From the NCBI GenBank assembly GCA_012656075.1, contig JAAKBF010000323.1, positions 85,915-149,914 of the forward strand: a stretch of DNA of 64,000 nucleotides. The letters are read 5' to 3'. The stretch comes from Phytophthora hibernalis (Eukaryota; Oomycota; Peronosporomycetes; Peronosporales; Peronosporaceae). Every line of letters begins with the position of its first letter. The first letter of the stretch is position 1. The notes below the pieces were generated by a model. It worked only from the letters and a program-made list of their open reading frames with translations. It did no database searches and was not told the origin of the DNA. Shown here in pieces: positions 22,175 through 32,832 of this stretch. The position numbers and the translations under genes were made by a program.

Positions 22175-22440
22175 GCTTGACTTGTTCTCTGGATATTTAT
22201 ATCCAGAGTTTTAGAGCGAATCCAGAACCGTCCAGGATCCTGTAAAAATATATAAACGGATATATATGTAATTGCAACAAACTTATCAGCATACAATTAT
22301 CAATTTTAAAAATCGCATAACCTTATAAACTGCCATATTGTATCGGAAAGCACGTGAATGTTGACCCAGTCGGCCTCAAGCGACATTCAAGCCACCTTAC
22401 AAGAATGTTGACCCATCCAGCTTATAACAACATTCAAGCA
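22175..22440 (-). repeat. MITE-like repeat, copy A
   Basis: An AT-rich core flanked by AATGTTGACCCA-type motifs near 22357 and 22403. It matches 46405-46680 in reverse orientation, both in the core (AATCCAGAACCGTCCAGGAT near 22209) and in the CCTCAAGCGACA-TCAAGCCACC arm. A perfect 10-bp hairpin (CTCTGGATAT, TT, ATATCCAGAG) sits at its left side. No coding capacity. Confidence 0.65.
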
Positions 22441-22823
22441 ACCTTCGTTAGGTACGTTGGGTCACTGTGGGGATCCTGCTCTCCGCCAACACTGTTGTTG
22501 GCCCAGCCACCTCGGGGGATACAGACCGCATGCGTCTGCCACGAGATGCAGGCCGTGAAAGTGAACGTCAAGATCACGAGCCACGAGCCTGCTCTTCACG
22601 GGGCAGCGCAGTCGTCACGCTGGTACAGGCGCAGCAGGCCCATCATGTTCAGAATACAAACACCTACTTTGCTTAGACGTTCATTGTTTGAAGGCTTGAA
22701 CGACTTCACTAGGACGAAGGACGAGCTCTATAAATTATGACTGCTGTACTCAGCACGACAGCAACTCGCGCCATGGCACGCTGCTCGATTTCTCGGCGCT
22801 GCTGGTCTCCACCTCGAACTGCA

Positions 22824-23024
22824 TCAGCGGGAAGATGGTCTACACGTCCAACTCTCGCACTCCACGAAGGTCTCATTTAGCTTCAACACGCGGCTCCAGT
22901 GATTCTGTACGTCCGCCACCTCACACACGCGCACGGAGAAGCGTCGCTCACCCCAGTCCAAACTGCCGTCGATGATCGACCTGAACACGGCTCGGCAGTT
23001 TCCACATTTGAGTACTGAAAACAA
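22824..23024 (-). pseudogene. Hypothetical protein fragment
   Basis: A 66-codon minus-strand frame contains KCGNCRAVFRSIIDGSLDW and a Cys/Trp-rich end. It could be a piece of a host or transposon protein. I do not recognise it, and nothing in its neighbours gives a function. Confidence 0.25.
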
Positions 23025-23596
23025 AACTCGAAAATTCTGCTGTCATCGAGGGCATTACCACCACACAAGCTGTGCCTGGCAATGAAGGTGGGAAGGTTGG
23101 TCAAGAAGAGGGTAACGATGCAGATAGTGCGTGGTTGCCGACAGCACATGTACTGTATTTGAAGTATCATTCGATGACAGTTTTTGAGATTTCCGTTTTG
23201 CACTTACCAAACTTGAGCTTGCTTCCTTGGAATGAAGTATACCGGTACTCTTGAATACAGCAGGATTTGACCCAATCCGCAAAACGGAAGAAAAACTCTG
23301 GTCCCCCAAAAAGGCAAAACTTGAAGCCATATAATTGTGTATGGTGGAGGCGCCAATTATATAAATATCCAGAGCTTCCCGGGCAAAGCATGGCATTAGT
23401 GAATAACGCCGTGCATTGGTGTACTACATGTAGTAGTACTTGGTACCAAATTACGTATGGCGTATTGTTTCCAAAGTACAGATATAATGCAATCAAGCTG
23501 TTGGTCGAAGCAACTGCCATAATATGGCAGTTGCTTCTGTTACCGTCCTCGTCAATTCGAAATGACGTAGGGGCAAGTTGCATCTATGTGGGGTAA

Positions 23597-24169
23597 GTGC
23601 AGCTTCTTGAGTGCTCTGTTGGGGACGACGATGTGCTCAGCATAGCCGAGTGCCCATCTTGCGCGAAGCCAGTGCACCATATGTGCTCCAACTCCGTCTA
23701 CATGTACGAGGGCGAACTGACGGTGCGAGTGTGCTCCACGGACTATGCCAGTGCGTTTGGGTTGGGAAATCAACCTGCTCGCTCCAGCGCAGCTTCTTCA
23801 ACGCAAGGCGATGCAGCCGAAAGCGTACAAGCTGCTTCGAAGAATGCTAAGTCAAGGGTAAACGGCAAAACCAGCGGCAAGCACAAGCGCAGCGTCAAGG
23901 TCAAGAAGAGGAGCAACATAACAGCGGAGAGCAGCAATAAGTACAAGGCCCGGAAGGAAAATGTATCGGGACACAACCAGCTTGAGGAAGACAGGGGATG
24001 CGTTCCACAGGAGGACAACCACGAGCATAAGGCCTGGTCCGGCACGACCCGTGCGAAGACCAGAAATGCAGCCGCTGAAAGTGCTGCTCGAGTTGGTCCG
24101 AGCAATGTGAGGAAGGGATGGAAGGGCGCGTCACAAGTCGGGACCTTGGCCGCGTTTGCAGTGATGTAG
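23597..24169 (+). CDS. Hypothetical zinc-finger-like protein with basic tail
   Basis: An open frame of about 190 codons. The first part carries a Cys/His cluster (CPSCAKPVHHMCSN, with a later Cys in RVCSTDYASAFG), compatible with a small zinc-binding finger. The rest is Lys/Ser/Arg-rich and of low complexity, as in nuclear proteins. The frame opens with GTG, so the true start is uncertain. It lies directly upstream of the Harbinger Myb-like remnant and could be the N-terminal part of that transposon protein or a separate gene. Confidence 0.4.
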   Translation: MQLLECSVGDDDVLSIAECPSCAKPVHHMCSNSVYMYEGELTVRVCSTDYASAFGLGNQPARSSAASSTQGDAAESVQAASKNAKSRVNGKTSGKHKRSVKVKKRSNITAESSNKYKARKENVSGHNQLEEDRGCVPQEDNHEHKAWSGTTRAKTRNAAAESAARVGPSNVRKGWKGASQVGTLAAFAVM

Positions 24170-24260
24170 GCAGTAGCAGTGATTATTTGAGACGCCTGTG
24201 CGTCGACAGCAGTGATGACGACATGGTTCCGGTTGCCGAACAGCAAAATAGGAAGTCGAA

Positions 24261-25022
24261 GTAGTTTTCTTCACCCCAACTGATGATTTGGCTTTGCTGC
24301 GTGAAATTCTCAGCGTCCAACCGTTCGCAGCTAAGCATGGATGAGGTCATCGACAACTTGAACGAGCATTTACAGGCGGAACTGAGTGTCCGTACCGTCA
24401 AAGAACATTTTTCCTTCTTGTGAAAGAGTTCAAGGCCACCGATTGCGAGTACCGAAAGAAATTGGGGGTTGCAGAAGAGTACACTGAGCACAAACGGTTG
24501 CTGCCAGACATCACCGATGGTATGCGCGATCTAGAGGCCAACAAGCAAAAGCAAAAAGAGGCTGACGCTGGAGGACGACTTCGTGAGCAAAACCTTCAGT
24601 GATGATAATGGAGAGAGTGACACCTCCGACCCTCTGCGCTGGAGTCACCGACTGCGGCCCAAGAAGTTGACGCCACGCTGGCATCCGCGAAAGCACCAGA
24701 AAGTTTTCCACTCACGACTGCGCAGATGAACAGAGCCACAGTCAGTTTCATCGAGGGGCGGCATCAACGCCACAACGAAGAGTTCGAGCTTCTTCGAGAG
24801 GAGCTCAACTTTAACATGCAGAAGGCTGAGCGCGAAAACGTTCGCTGGAAAGCTGAAATGGAGGTTCGGCAGCAAGAAGCTGAGCATAAGAACAAGAGAG
24901 CATCTGAAGACGCAGCGCTCCGATGTGCTGAGCTTGATCTACGCCGTGAGGAGCTAGCAGTTCTAAAACACCAACTGGGAATCCATCGACTCCCCAACGG
25001 AGGCGATGGAGCATTTGTGTGA
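24261..25022 (+). pseudogene. PIF/Harbinger Myb-like accessory protein, decayed
   Basis: The plus strand reads FFTPTDDLALLREILSVQPF, a Myb/SANT-like trihelix start, then RTVKEHF and EYRKKLGVAEEYTEHKRLLP. After a gap with stops near 24600 comes a coiled coil at 24726-25022 (HNEEFELLREELNFNMQKAE). PIF/Harbinger elements encode such a DNA-binding partner that helps nuclear import and target recognition of the transposase. Frame changes near 24330 and 24410 and stops near 24600 make it a pseudogene unless introns are present. Confidence 0.65.
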
Positions 25023-25116
25023 GTTTGCGCCTCGGTTCGCGACGAGTCCTGGAGAGCTCGTAGGATATATTTTTATTTGGATGCGCTAATTCGTCTGAAG
25101 AAAAAAAGAGGCTAGT

Positions 25117-26033
25117 TTACTTGGGGTTGGATGCGAGGTACTCATTGAAAGTTGGAGGCTTGCAACGGAAGTACTTGGAGTTGGTGTTTCCACCGTGTGC
25201 GATCGTCAGGTAGTTGGTGAAGAATACCCCAAGCTTGAACAACACAGCTGTGGGTGTTGTAGCAACGCGTTGGTGTCGCTTGAAGTCGAGATACGAGAAG
25301 TATTTTGTCACCTCCCCATACGACCACTCCACTGACACCCTAACGCCACTCATTGCCTCGTTGAGGTCCCGTTTCTCAACGTCAATTCGGCAGCCTTTGT
25401 AGGGGCAACAGAAAACGTTCGTACATCCGTATGCAGGGTCTCCGTAGATCAACTTGTCGTGAAACGCCGGGTTGTTCTCGAGTACCTCCTTCAATCCGCT
25501 TTCGTTTAGCATAAACAAGTAATGGCGACGCCCATCAACTGGCCCAAACAGGTGTGAAATGAGACCGTCTGGGGTCACCACAGTCTGGAACTTGAGAGCG
25601 TGCACTCGCTTGTGCCATTGTACATCGCCTGCTGCCCTTTTCTCGGTCGGCAGATAGGACGAATGGTTCCGTCGATAAATCCCCACACTCCGGCAATGCT
25701 CTCCGGCGCCCTGGTGGCAACTGCAGCACAGTATCGCGCCATGTTGTTGGTAATTCGAGAGGTATCGAAGAACAAGAAGTCCACTAACTTCTTGTCGAGA
25801 AACTCGACGACGTAGTAGAAAATGGGACAGAGCGTCGACGGTGCTCTGCCAAACATTCTAGCCAAATCAATCCAGCGCTTGGGAAACACCATACGACGCA
25901 AACATATCGCAAGCGCTTCCGTCGCGTTACTGCGAACCCTCGCGAGTGCGGATATCCAGAGGGGCCCCCAGTAGATCCACCAGCAGTTGTATCTCGACAA
26001 CAGTGAAGCGGAATTGGAGCTTGGCTTCTTCAT
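25117..26033 (-). pseudogene. PIF/Harbinger transposase (DDE_4 type), one frameshift
   Basis: The minus strand carries a helical N-terminal region (CLRRMVFPKRWIDLARMFG), the first catalytic Asp in GVWGFIDGTIRPICRP, then WHKRVHALKFQTVVTPDG, the second Asp in LIYGDPAYG and the Glu in RVSVEWSYGEVTKYF. This is the full DDE order of the family, which integrates at TTA/TAA-like trinucleotides. A frame change near 25620-25680 splits it into two overlapping frames; otherwise it is nearly complete. It converges with the Myb-like remnant on the other strand, as in other Harbinger elements. Confidence 0.8.
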
Positions 26034-26166
26034 CGTCCATGACGAGGACGTTCAGGCGAAAGTCAGGGACCAGAATTGAAGCACAAACTCCAGTGAAAAT
26101 ACGTAGCAAAACCGGTATCGATGCCACGGGTATTTGCGCTACGTGTTTTTATTTGTCGGTCCTTCT

Positions 26167-26189
26167 GAAAGCCTCTAATAGAGGCTTTC
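26167..26189. other. Perfect 11-bp palindrome
   Basis: GAAAGCCTCTA, one base, then its exact reverse complement TAGAGGCTTTC. It lies about 130 bp beyond the transposase start, in Harbinger 5' sequence or just outside. It may be a cruciform or a remnant of a terminal structure. Function unknown. Confidence 0.5.
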
Positions 26190-26600
26190 AGTCTCTAAAT
26201 TTGGCGCCGTATATCGATCGGTCTACGGAAGAGCTGGAAGCTTTATCGAGCGCATGCGGAGCCCCGCGTCATCGTACGGATTGCAGGAACAGTGTGCCTA
26301 CTGTCTGCTCCACGTAGTCATGTGTGTCGCACGTGCATGTATGAGGAAAGTGTTACTAGAGTGAACTGACAGGGTCCTGGACGTCATACTGAGGTCGCGC
26401 GGAGCGTGAGGTTAGATTTGGATACTATGAACGGCTGAATGAAAAAAATTGCACGACGCCTCATTGTTTAGAGGGAATGTCCCTCTTTTCAACGATGTAT
26501 GAAAATCCAACTTCAATAAATGGTTAACTAGCATATTTTTGTTTCACGCCGTCTCATATAAGGCGCACAATGGCGGCTCCAACGATTTCAGCTAACACGC
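26190..26600. other. Spacer with no supported gene
   Basis: About 400 bp of mixed composition between the Harbinger remnant and the ankyrin fragment. No frame of interest, tRNA or clear repeat was seen. Confidence 0.5.
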
Positions 26601-26890
26601 AGGTACGAACGATGCTGCTGTGTCTGGAAATTTACAGGCTCTTGCCATGGCGGAGACAGGATTACGGCTCCTTTATTATCATTGCTTCGGCTCGAATCCA
26701 AGATTTGTGCAGGGTGGGAACGTTTCCACCTACGAGATGCTACGCTGTTGCTGCAAAGTGCAGCGGCATTGCTTCCGACACATTGAGAGCGTTTACGCAG
26801 CTTCCAGGAACTGCACAACGAGCAGGGAGCAGTAGACAGCTGCAAGATGAAATAGAGGCGAGTTGCCACCAGCGTCGCGTGCCTCGATAT
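26600..26890 (-). pseudogene. Ankyrin-repeat gene fragment
   Basis: The minus strand reads EARDAGGNSPLFHLAAVY and then, in another frame, NALNVSEAMPLHFAATA, two recognisable ankyrin-repeat consensus stretches (the GNTPLHLAA type). Ankyrin repeats are protein-binding scaffolds. The first unit is joined in frame to the truncated last exon of CRN copy 1 at about 26890. Stops at 26793-26795 and further left show decay. Confidence 0.55.
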
Positions 26891-28120
26891 CTTCCTTCAA
26901 GTGCAGTGAGATCAGTCTTGCGTATCCAGCGTTTAACGCGCGTACGATCAAGTTCACCTACAGTATGACACCGCGAACATTGTCAGACCATACTGAAGTA
27001 CTCAATCGGAGCACGAAGAATTCATACCTTGTATCTGCTCCCGACTACCGGACCTTCAGACACGGATTCGACGGAAATGTTCATAACCGGCACGGCAAAC
27101 GAGCGACCATCGTACCAGGCGTGCATGTCTGACGTAAGAGCAAGGCGATTGCTTTGATCGTTGTCATACTTGTGATAGCTTGCATATCTCCGGCAATGTT
27201 CTCTTGACATCAAATGACAGCTCTGCGCCTTCCCCACATTCCCGAACCACTCTTCACTCTCGATACGCTGATACTTGAATTCGTCAGTTACCACGTCAAC
27301 GATCGAGGTGTTGGTCGAGAGAGATGACATCGTTATTTGGGAGAATCGGTATCTTCTGGAACATAGTGCCGGGTCAAGATGCGCCGCAGTTCGCTTAACT
27401 CCCGAGAAATTGGAGCTACACTTGTCGAGACCGTGTGACCATCGAGAGGGAAGTTTGCGTGATACCTTCATTCTGTAATTCGTTTTCGAATAGCAAAGCA
27501 TCCCGCTCTGTACAACATCTGTGAGACATCAACCAGCACAGTTCTACAATAATCCAAATGCATACCTTCCTTGAACAGAACATGGATCCGCAACGTCGCC
27601 CCTTCGTACCACAGCGCCTTGTCATTTTCGCCAGCGCGAAGGTCAGGATCATAGTATCCCAGATATGATGCCGCCAGACGGTACACTCTGCAGCGAATCC
27701 CTTTCGTGTTCAGCGCGTTTCCAATCGATCCACTGACGAGCGACAACCCCTCTTGTGGTTGTGCTTGCTCCGGAACCACCACCAGCACGTGAACTTGTCT
27801 CGACTGTGGGGTGGTCATTTTGTTTTCTTTCAGCACGTCACCAATTGTCCACGTCGCCCTCATCTTCTCTCCCTTGATCAGCGTCTGGACGTCAGGATGG
27901 ATCCTCCTTCCTCCAGCTCGAGCACACTAGGGTCGACATCTTGCAGCCACGCGCCGGCTGTCGTCTTCGCCAGGAAGAGCTGCAGCTTGCTTGCTGCAAA
28001 GTCGTACTTCTGGTCTTCCGCGATCGCCTTCTTCAAGTCATCCACCGAGTCGTCTTCAGCCACTCGTATCGAGAATGCACTTCCCGCCACCCCAACGATC
28101 GCACAGAAAAGCTTTACCAT
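26793..28120 (-). pseudogene. Crinkler (CRN) effector gene copy 1, frameshifted, ankyrin-fused end
   Basis: The start is the ATG at 28120, giving the usual CRN opening MVKLFCAIVGVAGSAF. Segments match the intact copy at 30801-32182: exon 1 27566-28120, exon 2 27028-27507, last exon from 26957. Three one-base losses break the frame, each in a homopolymer: near 27905 (CC against CCC), near 27440 and near 27340 (GGG against GGGG). The last exon keeps only 67 nt of CRN sequence before the junction at about 26890. It then continues in frame into an ankyrin-like segment and stops at 26793. CRNs are secreted, reach host nuclei and often trigger cell death; this copy is unlikely to make a full product. 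Confidence 0.75.
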
Positions 28121-28769
28121 CTCTTCTTGGCTTGGCAAATTCTCGAATGAGAGAGGAGTTGCAATCGTACTTAAGACGAAACAATTGTTGGTTGCAGAAA
28201 CTGATATTATATAAAGTATTAAAAATAATTCTCAGACTTTTGGAAGGGTACTTACGTTCTGAATCAGACCGCCCTCAGTAGTCTTCCAGAACTTCTGAGG
28301 CTATGGATTGGTTGTCACTCGCCATGTTTCATTCAGTACTGCACAAATCCGTGTCCCGCGCCTTGAGCTGCTGTTAGTGGCGGCGTTGGTGCTATTTGCA
28401 TGTTTCGGTGCGGTCTCATAATTCTGCTCATCTTTTCCTGCACAGTCATACATAGATACTTCATGCAACGGGTATTTCATAATTCAATGCAACCAAGGGC
28501 TCAATAGATGCACAAGACACACGTCCTTCCGCGATTCGTACTTACGTTCGTAAACAGCTTTTGTTTGACACCGTCTCAGAAATTTTCAATCGCATTAACT
28601 ATCGGCAGCGATTTGGCGGGGTGATTACTAACTTTATATTTATTAATAGTACTTCGTACAACACTAAAGTACTACTGTACCGGTAGTACACTACTGTAGT
28701 AGTAGTAAGTACTTGTTAGGGTGATTTTTTTGAAAATGCAAGCACGGTGTGTATTTCAAGTAAGCTTAG
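28121..28769. other. CRN inter-gene spacer (also 30151-30800 and 32183-32832)
   Basis: The 650-bp spacer between one CRN start and the next CRN stop contains an AT-rich tract and clustered GTAC/CTAGT palindromes near 28650-28710. The copies at 30690 and 32720 match. No second gene is supported. The promoter of each CRN should lie within its right-hand neighbour. Confidence 0.5.
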
Positions 28770-30150
28770 TCAATCTACCGCAGGTACCATGTCATAGTAG
28801 GATTTCCACTCCTTATCGATTTCTTTACGCTTCCACTCCATACACTCGCAAAACACCTTCGCGTTCTGAACGTAGACAGATGTTCGCATCTCCAAGCCAT
28901 CCTCCGACGCAACAAAGCCTTCCTTCAAGTGCAGTGAGATCAGTCTTGCGTATCCAGCGTTTAACGCGCGTACGATCAAGTTCACCTACAGTATGACACC
29001 GCGAACATTGTCAGACCATACTGAAGTACTCAATCGGAGCACGAAGAATTCATACCTTGTATCTGCTCCCGACTACCGGACCTTCAGACACGGATTCGAC
29101 GGAAATGTTCATAACCGGCACGGCAAACGAGCGACCATCGTACCAGGCGTGCATGTCTGACGTAAGAGCAAGGCGATTGCTTTGATCGTTGTCATACTTG
29201 TGATAGCTTGCATATCTCCGGCAATGTTCTCTTGACATCAAATGACAGCTCTGCGCCTTCCCCACATTCCCGAACCACTCTTCACTCTCGATACGCTGAT
29301 ACTTGAATTCGTCAGTTACCACGTCAACGATCGAGGTGTTGGTCGAGAGAGATGACATCGTTATTTGGGGAGAATCGGTATCTTCTGGAACATAGTGCCG
29401 GGTCAAGATGCGCCGCAGTTCGCTTAACTCCCGAGAAATTGGAGCTACACTTGTCGAGACCGTGTGACCATCGAGAGGGAAGTTTGCGTGATACCTTCAT
29501 TCTGTAATTCGTTTTCGAATAGCAAAGCATCCCGCTCTGTACAACATCTGTGAGACATCAACCAGCACAGTTCTACAATAATCCAAATGCATACCTTCCT
29601 TGAACAGAACATGGATCCGCAACGTCGCCCCTTCGTACCACAGCGCCTTGTCATTTTCGCCAGCGCGAAGGTCAGGATCATAGTATCCCAGATATGATGC
29701 CGCCAGACGGTACACTCTGCAGCGAATCCCTTTCGTGTTCAGCGCGTTTCCAATCGATCCACTGACGAGCGACAACCCCTCTTGTGGTTGTGCTTGCTCC
29801 GGAACCACCACCAGCACGTGAACTTGTCTCGACTGTGGGGTGGTCATTTTGTTTTCTTTCAGCACGTCACCAATTGTCCACGTCGCCCTCATCTTCTCTC
29901 CCTTGATCAGCGTCTGGACGTCAGGATGGATCCTCCCTTCCTCCAGCTCGAGCACACTAGGGTCGACATCTTGCAGCCACGCGCCGGCTGTCGTCTTCGC
30001 CAGGAAGAGCTGCAGCTTGCTTGCTGCAAAGTCGTACTTCTGGTCTTCCGCGATCGCCTTCTTCAAGTCATCCACCGAGTCGTCTTCAGCCACTCGTATC
30101 GAGAATGCACTTCCCGCCACCCCAACGATCGCACAGAAAAGCTTTACCAT
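28770..30150 (-). pseudogene. Crinkler (CRN) effector gene copy 2, one frameshift
   Basis: Three exons line up with the intact neighbour: 29595-30150, 29056-29536 and 28770-28985, with introns of 58 and 70 nt. The leader with LFLAK and the HVLVVVP boundary is intact. Exon 2 lacks one G in a run near 29477 (GGG instead of GGGG at 31508), which would shift the frame before the HNH-like domain. Because the lesion is a single homopolymer base, it may be a sequencing error, in which case the gene would be intact. Confidence 0.75.
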
Positions 30151-30800
30151 CTCTTCTTGGCTTGGCAAATTCTCGAATGAGAGAGGAGTTGCAATCGTAC
30201 TTAAGACGAAACAATTGTTGGTTGCAGAAACTGATATTATATAAAGTATTAAAAATAATTCTCAGACTTTTGGAAGGGTACTTACGTTCTGAATCAGACC
30301 GCCCTCAGTAGTCTTCCAGAACTTCTGAGGCTATGGATTGGTTGTCACTCGCCATGTTTCATTCAGTACTGCACAAATCCGTGTCCCGCGCCTTGAGCTG
30401 CTGTTAGTGGCGGCGTTGGTGCTATTTGCATGTTTCGGTGCGGTCTCATAATTCTGCTCATCTTTTCCTGCACAGTCATACATAGATACTTCATGCAACG
30501 GGTATTTCATAATTCAATGCAACCAAGGGCTCAATAGATGCACAAGACACACGTCCTTCCGCGATTCGTACTTACGTTCGTAAACAGCTTTTTGTTTGAC
30601 ACCGTCTCAGAAATTTTCAATCGCATTAACTATCGGCAGCGATTTGGCGGGGTGATTACTAACTTTATATTTATTAATAGTACTTCGTACAACACTAAAG
30701 TACTACTGTACCGGTAGTACACTACTGTAGTAGTAGTAAGTACTTGTTAGGGTGATTTTTTTGAAAATGCAAGCACGGTGTGTATTTCAAGTAAGCTTAG

Positions 30801-32182
30801 TCAATCTACCGCAGGTACCATGTCATAGTAGGATTTCCACTCCTTATCGATTTCTTTACGCTTCCACTCCATACACTCGCAAAACACCTTCGCGTTCTGA
30901 ACGTAGACAGATGTTCGCATCTCCAAGCCATCCTCCGACGCAACAAAGCCTTCCTTCAAGTGCAGTGAGATCAGTCTTGCGTATCCAGCGTTTAACGCGC
31001 GTACGATCAAGTTCACCTACAGTATGACACCGCGAACATTGTCAGACCATACTGAAGTACTCAATCGGAGCACGAAGAATTCATACCTTGTATCTGCTCC
31101 CGACTACCGGACCTTCAGACACGGATTCGACGGAAATGTTCATAACCGGCACGGCAAACGAGCGACCATCGTACCAGGCGTGCATGTCTGACGTAAGAGC
31201 AAGGCGATTGCTTTGATCGTTGTCATACTTGTGATAGCTTGCATATCTCCGGCAATGTTCTCTTGACATCAAATGACAGCTCTGCGCCTTCCCCACATTC
31301 CCGAACCACTCTTCACTCTCGATACGCTGATACTTGAATTCGTCAGTTACCACGTCAACGATCGAGGTGTTGGTCGAGAGAGATGACATCGTTATTTGGG
31401 GAGAATCGGTATCTTCTGGAACATAGTGCCGGGTCAAGATGCGCCGCAGTTCGCTTAACTCCCGAGAAATTGGAGCTACACTTGTCGAGACCGTGTGACC
31501 ATCGAGAGGGGAAGTTTGCGTGATACCTTCATTCTGTAATTCGTTTTCGAATAGCAAAGCATCCCGCTCTGTACAACATCTGTGAGACATCAACCAGCAC
31601 AGTTCTACAATAATCCAAATGCATACCTTCCTTGAACAGAACATGGATCCGCAACGTCGCCCCTTCGTACCACAGCGCCTTGTCATTTTCGCCAGCGCGA
31701 AGGTCAGGATCATAGTATCCCAGATATGATGCCGCCAGACGGTACACTCTGCAGCGAATCCCTTTCGTGTTCAGCGCGTTTCCAATCGATCCACTGACGA
31801 GCGACAACCCCTCTTGTGGTTGTGCTTGCTCCGGAACCACCACCAGCACGTGAACTTGTCTCGACTGTGGGGTGGTCATTTTGTTTTCTTTCAGCACGTC
31901 ACCAATTGTCCACGTCGCCCTCATCTTCTCTCCCTTGATCAGCGTCTGGACGTCAGGATGGATCCTCCCTTCCTCCAGCTCGAGCACACTAGGGTCGACA
32001 TCTTGCAGCCACGCGCCGGCTGTCGTCTTCGCCAGGAAGAGCTGCAGCTTGCTTGCTGCAAAGTCGTACTTCTGGTCTTCCGCGATCGCCTTCTTCAAGT
32101 CATCCACCGAGTCGTCTTCAGCCACTCGTATCGAGAATGCACTTCCCGCCACCCCAACGATCGCACAGAAAAGCTTTACCAT
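30801..32182 (-). CDS. Crinkler (CRN) effector with HNH-like C-terminal domain
   Basis: Gene model: exons 31627-32182, 31087-31568 and 30801-31016, with GT-AG introns of 58 and 70 nt. The summed length (1254 nt) keeps one frame, giving 417 aa. The start at 32182 gives the standard CRN opening (MVKLFCAIVGVAG). LFLAK sits at residues 48-52, a DWL-type region follows (DPSVLELEEG, WTIGDVLKEN), and HVLVVVP closes the leader at about 111-117. The C-terminal part has CHLMSREHC and SNRLALTSDMHAWYDG at about 284-322, which resembles the His-Asn-His motif of HNH nucleases; several CRN families carry nuclease-like effector domains. CRNs are delivered into host cells and act mainly in nuclei. Intron 1 is inferred from the only splice pair near 60 nt that keeps the frame. 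Confidence 0.85.
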
Positions 32183-32832
32183 CTCTTCTTGGCTTGGCAA
32201 ATTCTCGAATGAGAGAGGAGTTGCAATCGTACTTAAGACGAAACAATTGTTGGTTGCAGAAACTGATATTATATAAAGTATTAAAAATAATTCTCAGACT
32301 TTTGGAAGGGTACTTACGTTCTGAATCAGACCGCCCTCAGTAGTCTTCCAGAACTTCTGAGGCTATGGATTGGTTGTCACTCGCCATGTTTCATTCAGTA
32401 CTGCACAAATCCGTGTCCCGCGCCTTGAGCTGCTGTTAGTGGCGGCGTTGGTGCTATTTGCATGTTTCGGTGCGGTCTCATAATTCTGCTCATCTTTTCC
32501 TGCACAGTCATACATAGATACTTCATGCAACGGGTATTTCATAATTCAATGCAACCAAGGGCTCAATAGATGCACAAGACACACGTCCTTCCGCGATTCG
32601 TACTTACGTTCGTAAACAGCTTTTTGTTTGACACCGTCTCAGAAATTTTCAATCGCATTAACTATCGGCAGCGATTTGGCGGGGTGATTACTAACTTTAT
32701 ATTTATTAATAGTACTTCGTACAACACTAAAGTACTACTGTACCGGTAGTACACTACTGTAGTAGTAGTAAGTACTTGTTAGGGTGATTTTTTTGAAAAT
32801 GCAAGCACGGTGTGTATTTCAAGTAAGCTTAG

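Larger units (their letters stand above)
20765..23421 (+). mobile_element. Tc1/mariner-like element, possibly composite
   Basis: A 23-bp perfect inverted repeat, CACCAATGCACGGCGTTATTCAC, lies at 20765-20787 and inverted at 23399-23421. Both ends are flanked outside by TA, the Tc1/mariner target. The interior holds a decayed DDE transposase (20971-21904), a 130-bp tandem duplication and a MITE-like block. At 2.66 kb it is about twice the usual length, so later insertions or two nested copies are likely. Confidence 0.6.

Noticed and set aside
27753..28281. Plus-strand frames within the CRN units (and copies at 29782 and 31814)
   Set aside because: They are antisense to CRN exon 1, which has the diagnostic leader motifs. 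No independent support.
31605..31626. A 22-nt or 47-nt version of CRN intron 1
   Set aside because: 22 nt is too short to splice and 47 nt gives the wrong frame. The 58-nt intron ending at TTGTACAG keeps exon 2 open in the copy with the full G run.
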